Origin: Janibacter sp. Soil728
GTDB taxonomy: Bacteria; Actinomycetota; Actinomycetes; Actinomycetales; Dermatophilaceae
Direction of reading: 5' to 3'
Length of the DNA: 64,000 nt
Assembly (NCBI RefSeq): GCF_001428305.1
Contig: NZ_LMRZ01000004.1
Span: 696,446-760,445 of the forward strand
Position numbers and translations under genes: made by a program. Below, piece after piece: positions 44,298 through 52,785 of the stretch. The notes under the pieces are model-generated. The model ran no database searches. It was given only the letters and a program-made list of their open reading frames with translations, and had not been told where the DNA came from. Position 1 is the first letter of the stretch. Each line of letters begins with the position of its first letter.

Positions 44298-45184
44298 TCC
44301 ACGCGGAGAAGGCCACCCACAGCATCTGCCGGATGGTCGACCTGCTGCAGGTCTCACGCTCGGGCTATTACGCCTGGGAGCAGCGACAATCCAGCCAGCC
44401 CGGGCCGCGGGAAGCGCGCCGTGCGGACCTGACGGTCAAGATCAAGGTCGCTCACGATGCCTCCGACGGAGTCAACGGTGCTCCCCGGATCACCGCCGAC
44501 CTACGTGAGGCCGGCGAGGTCGTCACCCGCAAGACCGTCGCGAAACTCATGCGGGAGAACGAGGTTCGCGGGATCAGCCCTCGTCCGTGGCGGCCGGTGA
44601 CGACCATCGTGGACCCCAACCCGCACGCCATCCCCGACCTGGTCCGGCGGGACTTCGACCGTGGCGAGCTCAACGTCGTGTGGACCTCCGACATCACCTA
44701 CCTGGCCACCAACGAGGGTTGGCTGTACCTGTGCGGCGTGCGCGACGGCTGCTCCCGCCGGGTGCTCGGATACGCCTTCGCCGACAACCTGCACACCGAC
44801 CTCGTCGAGACCGCGCTACGCCGCGCGGTCACCTTTCGCGATCCGGCCACCGGCCCCACCGCCAAGGTCATCTTCCACGCGGACCGCGGCTGCCAATACA
44901 CCTCCAGTCAGCTCGCCGACGTCGCCGAGGAAGTCGACGTGCGTCTGTCGGTCGGGCGCACCGGGGTGTGCTGGGACAACGCCCAGCAGGAGAGCTTCTG
45001 GTCCACGCTGAAGACCGAGTACTACGGCCGGCGTACGTTCGCCACCCGGGCCGAGGCCATCGCCGCGGTCAGCTCCTGGATCGAGAACGTCTACAACCGA
45101 CGCCGGCGCCACTCCGCGCTCGGCCAGATCAGCCCGGTAGCCTTCGAGCACCGGCTCACCACGGTGGCCGCAGAGGCCGCTTAA
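44294..45184 (+). CDS. IS3-family transposase OrfB (DDE)
   Basis: A 296-residue rve-type integrase core. The catalytic residues are D in VWTSDITYL, D in FHADRGCQYTS and E in CWDNAQQESFWSTLK, with normal spacing. The end (NVYNRRRRHSALGQISPVAFEHRL) is typical of the IS3 family. It is expressed mainly as an OrfAB fusion through the frameshift at 44235-44241; ATG 44294 could give OrfB alone. Confidence 0.93.
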   Translation: MIHAEKATHSICRMVDLLQVSRSGYYAWEQRQSSQPGPREARRADLTVKIKVAHDASDGVNGAPRITADLREAGEVVTRKTVAKLMRENEVRGISPRPWRPVTTIVDPNPHAIPDLVRRDFDRGELNVVWTSDITYLATNEGWLYLCGVRDGCSRRVLGYAFADNLHTDLVETALRRAVTFRDPATGPTAKVIFHADRGCQYTSSQLADVAEEVDVRLSVGRTGVCWDNAQQESFWSTLKTEYYGRRTFATRAEAIAAVSSWIENVYNRRRRHSALGQISPVAFEHRLTTVAAEAA

Positions 45185-45253
45185 ACCGATGTCCACGAAA
45201 CGGGGTCAACCCCAAACACATGTACTAATTTTGAAGCAGCGAAGGGGGGCGCG

Positions 45254-46946
45254 ATGACCGATCAGGGGACGACCAGCACGGCGGGTGAGTCTGTGGTCGG
45301 GGATGCGCTGCCTGATCGTCTTGCTGCTGCTCTGGGGGTGTTGAGCGGGGCTCGTGCGGAGGTGTTGTCGGAGGCGGAGCTGTTGCAGGTCGTCTCGTTG
45401 TGCGAGGCGGCGAAGGGGGCGGCTGCGGCGTTGCAGGCTCGCGCGACCGCTCGGTTTGTCGAGGACCGCGACGCGAGGGTGGCGCAGGACCGTGCGGATG
45501 GGGTGGTCTCGGCGCGGGAGGCGTCGTGTCGTCGCCGGGGTGCGCGGGCGGAGCTGGCGTTGGCGCGGCGGTGTGCGCCGGGTCAGGCGGATCGGCATGT
45601 GGGGTTGGCCAAGAGCTTGGTGCACGATCTGCCGTCCACGTTGGCGGCGTTGACCAGCGGTGAGTTGAGTGAGTGGCGGGCGACGATCGTGGCCCGCGAG
45701 ACTGCGTGCTTGTCGCACGATGATCGGGTGGAGGCCGACCGCAGGTTGGCGGGGTGCTTGACGTCGGTGGGGGATCGGGAGCTGGCTGCGGCGGCGCATC
45801 GGGCGAGTGCGGATCTGGATGCGGAGGCGTTGGCGCAGGTTGGCGGGGTGCTTGACGTCGGTGGGGGATCGGGAGCTGGCTGCGGCGGCGCATCGGGCGA
45901 GTGCGGATCTGGATGCGGAGGCGTTGGTGCGTCGGCGTCGTAAGGCGGTGGCGTCCAGGAATGTGAGTGTGCGGCCGGCGGCGGATGGGATGGCGTGGTT
46001 GAGCGTGCTGGGCCCGTTGCAGGATGTGGTCGGGGCCTTCGCTGCGCTGAAGAAGGCCGAGCAGTCCCGCTACGTCGCCACCGGTGACCCTCAGGTTGAT
46101 GCGGCGCGTGCGGCGGACGAGCGGGGTCGTGGCGCGTGGATGGCGGACACCGCGTTGGAGCTGTTGTCGGGGCGGGCTGAGGGGCAGGTGCAGCCGGTCG
46201 AGGTCGGTCTGGTGATGCGTGAGGAAGCGATCGTGCGCACCGGCGAAAGCTCTGGCGCTGATGCTGCTGGCTCGGTCTTCTTCCGCACTAGCGCCACCGG
46301 TACGACCAGCGACTCCACCCGCGCCAGCGATGTTGGCGGTGCTGGTGATCGGGACGAGGTCGAAGTCCCGGGGTGGGGTGCGATGCCCGGGGAGATGGCT
46401 CGTGAGCATCTGCTGCGTCTGTGTGATGCCGGGACCGCGACGTGGTTGCGGCGGTTGTGGACCGCGCCGGGTGGCCGGGACCTGGTCGCGATGGATTCCA
46501 GGAGAAGACTGTTCAGCGGGGTGCTGCGCCAGCTGGTGCAGCTGCGGGACGCGACGTGCCGGGTGCCGTTCTGCGGTGCGCCGGTCCGCGACATCGACCA
46601 CGTCAGCCCGCACGCGCGCGGGGGTGAGACGTCCGCGGCGAACGCGTTGGGTGGGTGTCAAGGACACAACCTGGTCAAGGAGGCGCCCGGTTGGCGGGCC
46701 GAGGTCACCTCCAGCGGCCTGGATCCTGGCGGCGGCCCCCACGAAGTCACCCTGACGACACCGACCGGCAGTGAGTACACCTGCACCGCGCCGCCCTTGC
46801 TCGGCCACGGGCGACCTGGACCCCGGTCGCGGCCACCCCGGGCCGGCGAGGTGACCCGACGACGTCCGGTCAACACCGTCGACACCCTCGACACCACGAG
46901 ATCAGCGATCGAGGTTCACTTCGAGGGACTCCTCGGGGCTGCATAG
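45254..46946 (+). pseudogene. DUF222 / HNH endonuclease gene broken by a 94-bp tandem duplication
   Basis: The first part (MTDQGTTSTAGESVVGDALP... to ADLDAEAL) and the last part (VRRRRKAVASRNVSVRPAAD... to HFEGLLGAA) are one DUF222-HNH protein in two frames. Bases 45740-45833 and 45834-45927 are identical 94-bp copies; 94 is not a multiple of three, so the second copy shifts the frame into a Gly/Cys-rich stretch that stops at 45943. Removing one copy restores an uninterrupted protein of about 530 residues, with the HNH site CRVPFCGAPVRDIDHV and NLVKEAPGW. GAAGGGGGG is the ribosome site. The promoter is split by the IS just upstream. Family members are multicopy actinobacterial nucleases of unclear role. 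Confidence 0.9.
45740..45927 (+). repeat. Perfect 94-bp tandem duplication
   Basis: Two adjacent identical units, 45740-45833 and 45834-45927. It interrupts the DUF222-HNH frame. Confidence 0.97.
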
Positions 46947-47021
46947 GTCACCATCGCGAACGAGAAACGGCCGGCTTGATCAAAGCGGTGGACAGGCGCG
47001 GCACAGTGCGCGTCAGGACGG

Positions 47022-47095
47022 TGGGGCGACTGGGGCTTGAACCCAGGACCGACGGATTATGAGTCCGGTGCTCTGACCGACTGAGCTACCGCCCC
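47022..47095 (-). tRNA. tRNA-Met (anticodon CAT), elongator-like
   Basis: A 74-nt cloverleaf on the minus strand. The acceptor pairs GGGGCGG with TCGCCCC, with one G-T pair. The D arm is AGCTCAGTCGGTCAGAGC, the anticodon loop is CTCATAA and the T arm has GGTTCAAGCC. It lacks the three G-C pairs of initiator tRNA in the anticodon stem. CAT tRNAs read as Met or, after lysidine modification, as Ile; tRNA-Ile2 cannot be excluded from sequence alone. No CCA is encoded. Confidence 0.9.
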
Positions 47096-47322
47096 GAACG
47101 CCCGAGGGCGTCGGCGTGAGGCTACCCCGTGGAGCCTGAAACGTCTGAGGTGCCCGGGGTCACCGTGAGGGCTGGTGCTCTTGTGGTACATGGGGCACAA
47201 TGGCCGCACAACCGAAAATCGTCCGAGCAGCACACCACGAAGTCTCATGCGTGCAGCAGCTTGATCCACAGGACAGTGCCTGGCGTTGGGGAAGACGTCC
47301 ATCGCACTCAAGGAGGATCGAG

Positions 47323-47835
47323 ATGTCTGCAGGAAAGCGCGTCAGCACGCGAGGTGTGGTGTTCATCCACAGCACCCCGACGGCACTGTGCCCCCACATC
47401 ACGTGGGCGCTCGAGTCCGTGCTGGGTCAGGCTGTGTCATTGGACTGGACCGAGCAGCAGCTCGGCCGGTCGCTCAAGCGTGCCGAGTTCTCCTGGACGG
47501 GGGACCCCGGTACAGGCGCCAAGCTGGCCTCTGCCCTGCGCGGTTGGGACAACGTGCGCTACGAGGTCACCGAGGAGCCCACGCCGGGCCTGGACGGCTC
47601 CCGCTGGAGCCACACGCCCACCCTCGGCATCCACCACGCCACCATGTCGGCATCCGGTGATGTCGTCCTGCACGAAAACCGTCTCCGCGAGGTCATGACC
47701 CTCGCCCAGGGAGCCGGCGAAGCCGTCGAGGACATGCTCGGCGAGCTGCTCGGCGAGGCCTGGGACGCTGAGCTCGAGCCCTTCCGCCATGCAGGCGAGG
47801 GCGCTCCGGTGCGCTGGCTGCACAAGGTCGGCTGA
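47323..47835 (+). CDS. DUF3145 family protein
   Basis: A 170-residue protein that begins TRGVVFIHSTPTALCPHITWALE, the hallmark of actinobacterial DUF3145, with HHATMSASGDVVLHENRLR later. It is soluble and of unknown function. AAGGAGG precedes ATG 47323. A strong hairpin follows its stop, so it is a single-gene unit between tRNA-Met and the glu operon. Confidence 0.85.
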   Translation: MSAGKRVSTRGVVFIHSTPTALCPHITWALESVLGQAVSLDWTEQQLGRSLKRAEFSWTGDPGTGAKLASALRGWDNVRYEVTEEPTPGLDGSRWSHTPTLGIHHATMSASGDVVLHENRLREVMTLAQGAGEAVEDMLGELLGEAWDAELEPFRHAGEGAPVRWLHKVG

Positions 47836-47851
47836 CCGCTCCACCGGACCC

Positions 47852-47901
47852 CATGACGAAGGGCGCCGCGCACCCTCCTTGGCGCGGCGCCCTTCGTCAT
47901 G
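47852..47901. terminator. Bidirectional terminator, 20-bp stem
   Basis: Arms 47852-47871 and 47882-47901 are perfectly complementary around a 10-base loop. It separates DUF3145 from the convergent gluD. Confidence 0.9.
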
Positions 47902-47922
47902 CCCGGATGGGGCTGCTGGGTG

Positions 47923-48789
47923 CTAGTCCTCGGCGCCAGCCGCGACCGGCGCGGTCGGGATCGCCTCGGCGGACGTGCGTCCCCGGCGATTGATCCGCTT
48001 CTCGAGCAGCCCGGCGAGGGCGGTGAGCGCCCAGTTCACCGTGATGAACATCAGGGCGACGACGACGAGCGCGGCGAAGATGTTGGAATGCAGGGACGAG
48101 AGGTTCTGGCCCTGCTGGAGCAGCTCCGGGTAGGTGATGACGGTGCCGAGCGCGGTGTCCTTCAGGATGACGACGAGCTGGCTGACGAGCGCCGGAAGCA
48201 TCGCGGTCACGGCCTGCGGAATCTGGATCGAGCGCAGCACCTGGTTGGGCGAGAGACCCACCGACAGGCCGGCCTCACGCTGTCCCGCGGGCAACGAGTG
48301 CACTCCCGAGCGCAACAGCTCGGCCATGACGGCGCCGTTGTACAGGGTCAGTGCGGTGACGACAGCGGCGAGCGGATTGATCTCCGCGGAGAAGACGCCG
48401 TTGTAGGCGTAGATGCCGAAGAAGAAGATCATCATGATCAGCACGGGGATGGCGCGGAAGAACTCCACGACAGCACTGCTGACGATGCGCACGATCCGGT
48501 TCTGGGATAGCCGGCCGGTGCCGAAGACGAAACCGAAGATGCTCGCGCCGATGACCGAGAGACCGGCGGCCTTGAGGGTGTTCCACAGACCAATGAGCAG
48601 GTAGTAGCGCCAGGTGGACCACGTGGCCATCGGTGACCACTTCGTGCCGGAGAACTCCTCGTACTCGTTGAGCTTGCCCACGACGACCCAGGCGATCCCG
48701 GCGGCGATCAGCAACCCGATGACCGCGATGATCCGATACCGCAGGCGCGCCTTGGGGCCGGGATTGTCGAAGAGGACACTCGTGCTCAT
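47923..48789 (-). CDS. gluD: Glutamate ABC transporter permease GluD
   Basis: A 288-residue membrane subunit with five to six helices and the permease loop AELLRSGVHSLPAGQREAGLSVGLSPNQVLR (EAA-type motif) facing the ATPase. Ahead of the core is a KLNEYEEFSGTKWSPMATWS periplasmic loop, usual for GluD. ATG 48789 overlaps the gluC stop. It is the last gene of gluABCD, the layout known from Corynebacterium glutamicum. Confidence 0.93.
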   Translation of the reverse strand: MSTSVLFDNPGPKARLRYRIIAVIGLLIAAGIAWVVVGKLNEYEEFSGTKWSPMATWSTWRYYLLIGLWNTLKAAGLSVIGASIFGFVFGTGRLSQNRIVRIVSSAVVEFFRAIPVLIMMIFFFGIYAYNGVFSAEINPLAAVVTALTLYNGAVMAELLRSGVHSLPAGQREAGLSVGLSPNQVLRSIQIPQAVTAMLPALVSQLVVILKDTALGTVITYPELLQQGQNLSSLHSNIFAALVVVALMFITVNWALTALAGLLEKRINRRGRTSAEAIPTAPVAAGAED

Positions 48790-49466
48790 CGCTTGACCGC
48801 CATCCGACGCGAGAGGCTCGTCAGACCGATGCCGATCGGCAGGGTGACGAGGAGGAAGAACCCGGCGACGAGCGCGAAGGTCAGGTAGTTCAGGTCCGCC
48901 CGCAGCTCGAGCGCCGAGCTCATCAGGGCTGCGGTCTCGGCGACGCCGATGGCTGCGGCAACCGTCGTGTTCTTGATGAGGGCGATGGTCACGGAGGCCA
49001 AGGGAGCGATGGCTCCCCGCAGGGCCTGCGGGAGGACGACGTGGCGCAGGTTCTGGCTGAATCCCAGCCCCAACGACCGCGCGGCCTCAGCCTGACCAGG
49101 AGGCACGGTGTTGATGCCGCTGCGAATTGCCTCGCAGACGAAGGCAGCGTGGTAGACCGCCAGCCCGACGATGGCCCAGCGCACGCCATTGTCGGCGATG
49201 GAGGTCGGGCTGTTCTCGTCGGCGAGGTTGATGCCGAGGTCGTAGAGCATGACGAAGATCGTGAAGGTGAGGATCAGGGTCAGCGGGGTGTTGCGGATGA
49301 TGTTGACGTAGGCGGCACCCACGAAGCGAAACATCGCGACCGGCGAGACCCGCATGATCGCCACGATCGTCCCGATCACCATGGCTCCGACGAGGGAGAA
49401 GGCGGCCAGCTTGATGGTCAGCCAGAAGGCTCCCCACACGTCGAACTGCTGGAAGAGCTCGTTCAT
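48786..49466 (-). CDS. gluC: Glutamate ABC transporter permease GluC
   Basis: A 226-residue permease with five membrane helices. The ATPase-contact loop is CEAIRSGINTVPPGQAEAARSLGLGFSQNLR. NIIRNTPLTLILTF is the typical family 3 amino-acid permease run. It forms a heterodimer with GluD. The gap to gluB holds a strong hairpin, so its expression is probably below that of the binding protein. Confidence 0.93.
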   Translation of the reverse strand: MNELFQQFDVWGAFWLTIKLAAFSLVGAMVIGTIVAIMRVSPVAMFRFVGAAYVNIIRNTPLTLILTFTIFVMLYDLGINLADENSPTSIADNGVRWAIVGLAVYHAAFVCEAIRSGINTVPPGQAEAARSLGLGFSQNLRHVVLPQALRGAIAPLASVTIALIKNTTVAAAIGVAETAALMSSALELRADLNYLTFALVAGFFLLVTLPIGIGLTSLSRRMAVKR

Positions 49467-49512
49467 CCACTACTCCTTGTGCGTGCGCATCCTGATCATG
49501 TGGTGCCGCGGT

Positions 49513-49557
49513 CGGTGGGGTGGGTGAGGGGCGGCCGGCCCCTCACCCACCCCACCG
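49513..49557 (-). terminator. Hairpin between gluB and gluC, 20-bp stem
   Basis: Arms 49513-49532 and 49538-49557 pair perfectly around GGCCG, six bases after the gluB stop. It likely acts as a partial terminator or mRNA 3'-end stabiliser. Confidence 0.8.
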
Positions 49558-49563
49558 CTCACG

Positions 49564-50403
49564 TCAGGAGCAGGCGTCCAGCTTCGGCGGGTTGGTCTTG
49601 GCGTCCACCTTGAAGCCCGCGGGGCCGAAGTTGTCCTCGACGGCCTTGTCCCAGGCCCCGTCCTCGACCATCTTGGTCAGGGCCTTGTTGACGTCCTCGC
49701 ACAGCGCGGTGTCGCCCTTCTTCAGCCCGACGCCGTACCGCTCCTCGGAGAAGGGAGCGCCGACGACCTTGAGCTTGCCCTTGTACTGGGGCTGGGCGGC
49801 GTAGCCGGCGAGGATCGTGTCATCCGTCGTCAGGGCGTCCAGCTGCCCCTTGGAGACCGCCTCGGCGCACTTGGAGTAGGTGTCGAACTCCTGCAGGTTG
49901 ACGCCGGGCACCTCCTTCTTGACGTTGTCGGCGGAGGTCGAGCCGGTGACCGAGCACAGCTTCTTGCCGTCGAGGTCCTTGGGGCCCTTGATCGTCGAGT
50001 CGGCGGCCACGAGCAGGTCCTGACCGGCGATGAAGTAGGGGCCGGCGAAGGAGACCTTCTGCTTGCGTTCGTCCGTGATCGAGTAGGTGGCGAAGATCAG
50101 GTCCACCTGCCCGGTCGCGATGAGGTCCTCGCGCTGCTTGCTCGGCGCCTGGACGAACTGCACATCGGTCTTGCCGAGCTCCTTGGCGACGTAGTTGGCG
50201 ACATCGACGTCGAACCCGGTGTAGGTGTTGCCCTCCTTGAGGCCGAGCCCCGGCTGGTCGAACTTGATGCCGACCTTGATGCTCTCGCCGCCGGCGCCAC
50301 CGCTGGCGCCGTCGTCACCGCCGCCGTCGTCGCTGCCACAGGCCGCGAGGCCGGCCGCGAGGACGAGGGTGAATGCTGCTGCGCCGATTCGTCGCGTGAT
50401 CAT
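49564..50403 (-). CDS. gluB: Glutamate-binding lipoprotein GluB
   Basis: A 279-residue solute-binding lipoprotein. The signal ends LAAGLAACGSDDG with the lipid-anchored Cys. The binding domain has KFDQPGLGLKEGNTYTGFDVDVANYVA, FAGPYFIAGQDLLVA and GVGLKKGDTALCEDV. AGGAGGAG precedes ATG 50403. It captures glutamate for GluCD-GluA and has a diverged paralogue at 41984-42961. Confidence 0.94.
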   Translation of the reverse strand: MITRRIGAAAFTLVLAAGLAACGSDDGGGDDGASGGAGGESIKVGIKFDQPGLGLKEGNTYTGFDVDVANYVAKELGKTDVQFVQAPSKQREDLIATGQVDLIFATYSITDERKQKVSFAGPYFIAGQDLLVAADSTIKGPKDLDGKKLCSVTGSTSADNVKKEVPGVNLQEFDTYSKCAEAVSKGQLDALTTDDTILAGYAAQPQYKGKLKVVGAPFSEERYGVGLKKGDTALCEDVNKALTKMVEDGAWDKAVEDNFGPAGFKVDAKTNPPKLDACS

Positions 50404-50484
50404 GGTGCTCCTCCTGGGTTGTCCGCGGGCCACTCCCTGTGAACCGCGGTCCTGCTCTGGTGCGTGCGTGAGGTGGTGTGCTGG

Positions 50485-51243
50485 TCAGTGGCTGAGGATC
50501 TTGCCGAGGAAGTCCTTGGCCCGATCGCTGCGGGGATTGGTGAAGAACTCCTCGGGAGTGGCCGTCTCGACGATCTGTCCGTCGGCCATGAAGACCACGC
50601 GGTCGGCCGCCCGTCGGGCGAAGCCCATCTCGTGGGTGACCACGACCATCGTCATGCCGGACTGGGCGAGCTGGGTCATGACGTCGAGGACCTCGTTGAT
50701 CATCTCGGGGTCCAGTGCCGAGGTGGGCTCGTCGAAGAGCATCACCTTGGGGTCCATGGCCAACGAGCGGGCGATGGCCACGCGCTGCTGCTGCCCTCCG
50801 GACAGCTGCGCGGGGAACTTCGAGGACTGGGCCTCGACACCGACGCGGGTCAACAGCTCTTGGGCGCGCTTGCCCGCCTCGGCCTTGGACTTCTTGCGCA
50901 CCTTCATCGGCCCCAAGGTGACATTGTCGAGGATCGACTTGTGCGCGAAGAGGTTGAAGGACTGGAAGACCATGCCGACGTCGGCGCGCAGCCGGGCCAG
51001 CGCCTTGCCCTCCTCCGGAAGGGGCTCACCGTCGATGGTGATGCTGCCGGACTCGAAGGTCTCGAGGCGGTTGATGGTGCGGCAGAGTGTGGACTTGCCG
51101 GACCCGGAGGGACCGATGACGACGACGACCTCGCCCTTGCCGATCGTCAGGTTGATGTCCTTGAGGACGTGCAGCTGACCGAAGTGCTTGTTGACATCGG
51201 TGAGCACGACGAGGGGTTCATGGGTGGCGCTGTCGATCGACAT
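50485..51243 (-). CDS. gluA: Glutamate ABC transporter ATP-binding protein GluA
   Basis: A 252-residue ABC ATPase. Walker A is GPSGSGKST, the signature LSGGQQQRV, Walker [10 protein letters not shown], and the switch [10 protein letters not shown]. It is the first gene of gluABCD. TAGGTT six bases before ATG 51243, without a Shine-Dalgarno, suggests a leaderless mRNA. Confidence 0.95.
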   Translation of the reverse strand: MSIDSATHEPLVVLTDVNKHFGQLHVLKDINLTIGKGEVVVVIGPSGSGKSTLCRTINRLETFESGSITIDGEPLPEEGKALARLRADVGMVFQSFNLFAHKSILDNVTLGPMKVRKKSKAEAGKRAQELLTRVGVEAQSSKFPAQLSGGQQQRVAIARSLAMDPKVMLFDEPTSALDPEMINEVLDVMTQLAQSGMTMVVVTHEMGFARRAADRVVFMADGQIVETATPEEFFTNPRSDRAKDFLGKILSH

Positions 51244-51249
51244 GCGCCG

Positions 51250-51299
51250 AACCTAGTGGCAAGCGGGTGTCCCACGTCACGCCAACAGGCCAGCGTGAC
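51250..51299 (-). promoter_or_regulatory. gluA promoter region with -10 TAGGTT and an inverted repeat
   Basis: TAGGTT (51255-51250 on the minus strand) lies six bases before ATG 51243. Upstream, GTCACGC (51276-51282) pairs with GCGTGAC (51293-51299), a likely operator at about -35 to -60. Confidence 0.55.
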
Positions 51300-51345
51300 C
51301 TGAGTGAGACACTCGGCCACGCCGGCCTGCTGGGGTACTGCGGTG

Positions 51346-52785
51346 TCAGAGGGGGATGTTGCCGTGATCTCCACGTCGCGCGGGTGCCTCGGCCAAGGCC
51401 CGGGCCAAGGCCGAGCGAGTGTGGGTGGGCTCGACGATCTCGTCGACCACGCCGATCTCGACGGCCCGCTCGAGACCACCGGAGAGACGGTCGTGCTCGT
51501 CGGCGAGCTGTTGCTCGACCTCGGCCAGCTCCGACTCGTCGACCTCGGCGAGGCGGCGTCGGTGCAGGATGCGGATGGCGGCGACCGAGCCCATGACCGC
51601 GACGTGCGCGTCAGGCCAGGCGAAGACCTTGGTCGCACCGAGCGAGCGCGAGTTCATCGCGATGTAGGCACCGCCGTAGGTCTTGCGGGTCACGACCGTC
51701 ACGCGAGGCACGACGGCCTCGGCGAAGGCGTGGAGCAGCTTGGCGCCGCGTCGCACCACGCCGTCCCACTCCTGACCGACGCCGGGCAGGTACCCGGGGA
51801 CGTCGACGAGCACGACGAGGGGGACACCGAAGGCGTCGCACATCCGCACGAAGCGGGATGCCTTCTCCGCCGAGGACGAGTCGAGACAGCCACCCAGACG
51901 CATCGGGTTGTTGGCGATGACCCCGACGGTGCGACCGCCCATCCGCCCGAGCGTCGTGACGATGTTGGGGGCCCACCGGCCGTGCAGCTCCTGCAGCTCA
52001 CCGGTGTCGAGGATCTGCTCCACGAGCGGGTGCACGTCGTAGGCGCGCTTGGCCGACTCGGGCAGCTGCTCGGCCAGGTCGACGTCGTCGACGCCGCTCA
52101 GGTCGAAGCTGCCCTGGTCACCGAGCAGACGGCACAGGGTGCCGGCCCGCTCGAAGGAGTCCTCGATCGAGTCGGCGAGCACGTGGACGACGCCGGAGCG
52201 GCGACCGTGCGGCTCGGGACCACCCAGGCGAAGGGCGTCGACGTCCTCTCCCGTGACGGACCGGACCACATCGGGTCCGGTGACGAAGATCCGTCCCTCG
52301 GGGGCGAGGATGACGATGTCGGTCAGTGCCGGGCCGTAGGCGGCGCCACCGGCAGCGGCGCCGATGACGACGGAGATCTGCGGGATCTTGCCCGAGGCCC
52401 GGGTCATGATCGCGAAGACCTCACCGACGGCGTGGAGCGAGACGACGCCCTCGGGCAGTCGGGCGCCACCGGAGTGCCACAGACCGACGACGGGCAGCCC
52501 GTCGTCGAGCGCACGCTCGTAGGCAGCGACGACGACCTTGCAGCCGGCGACGCCCATCGCGCCGCCCATGATCGTGGCGTCGGAGGCGAAGACGACGACG
52601 GGCTGGCCGCCGACCGTGCCCGTCGCGGCGAGCATCCCCGAGTCGTCGTCCTGCGTGATCAGCTCGAGCGAGCCGTCGTCGAGGAAGGCGGCGAGGCGGT
52701 GGTTGGGGTTACGGGGGTCCTCCTCGCGGGGGACCTTGACGCGCTTGCCGACGGCGGCCGAGGCGGCATTGGGCTGGCGGGTCAT
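51346..52785 (-). CDS. accD: Acyl-CoA carboxylase carboxyltransferase (beta) subunit
   Basis: A 479-residue AccD/PccB-type protein with both halves of the carboxyltransferase: the N-half with VVGLWHSGGARLPEG and GAAAGGAAYGPALTD, the C-half with GGCLDSSSAEKASRFVRMCDAFG and KTYGGAYIAMNS. It moves carboxyl from biotin to acetyl-CoA to make malonyl-CoA. It ends the fab operon and overlaps fabF by four bases. The biotin-carrying alpha subunit is not in the window. Confidence 0.94.
   Translation of the reverse strand: MTRQPNAASAAVGKRVKVPREEDPRNPNHRLAAFLDDGSLELITQDDDSGMLAATGTVGGQPVVVFASDATIMGGAMGVAGCKVVVAAYERALDDGLPVVGLWHSGGARLPEGVVSLHAVGEVFAIMTRASGKIPQISVVIGAAAGGAAYGPALTDIVILAPEGRIFVTGPDVVRSVTGEDVDALRLGGPEPHGRRSGVVHVLADSIEDSFERAGTLCRLLGDQGSFDLSGVDDVDLAEQLPESAKRAYDVHPLVEQILDTGELQELHGRWAPNIVTTLGRMGGRTVGVIANNPMRLGGCLDSSSAEKASRFVRMCDAFGVPLVVLVDVPGYLPGVGQEWDGVVRRGAKLLHAFAEAVVPRVTVVTRKTYGGAYIAMNSRSLGATKVFAWPDAHVAVMGSVAAIRILHRRRLAEVDESELAEVEQQLADEHDRLSGGLERAVEIGVVDEIVEPTHTRSALARALAEAPARRGDHGNIPL

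Larger units (their letters stand above)
43917..45214 (+). mobile_element. IS3-family insertion sequence, complete, 1298 bp
   Basis: Terminal inverted repeats of 27 bp at 43917-43943 and 45188-45214 match at 24 positions. Both flanks carry AACA (43913-43916 and 45215-45218), a 4-bp target duplication. Inside are orfA and orfB in -1 register with an A6G slippery site at 44235-44241. Ends, frames and DDE residues are intact, so it looks active and recently inserted. Confidence 0.95.
43901..45231 (+). promoter_or_regulatory. DUF222-HNH promoter split by the IS element
   Basis: TTGAAT is at 43901-43906 and TAATTT at 45226-45231. If the IS (43917-45214) and one AACA copy are removed, the two hexamers are exactly 17 bp apart and lie upstream of ATG 45254. 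The insertion separates the -35 from the -10. Confidence 0.65.
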
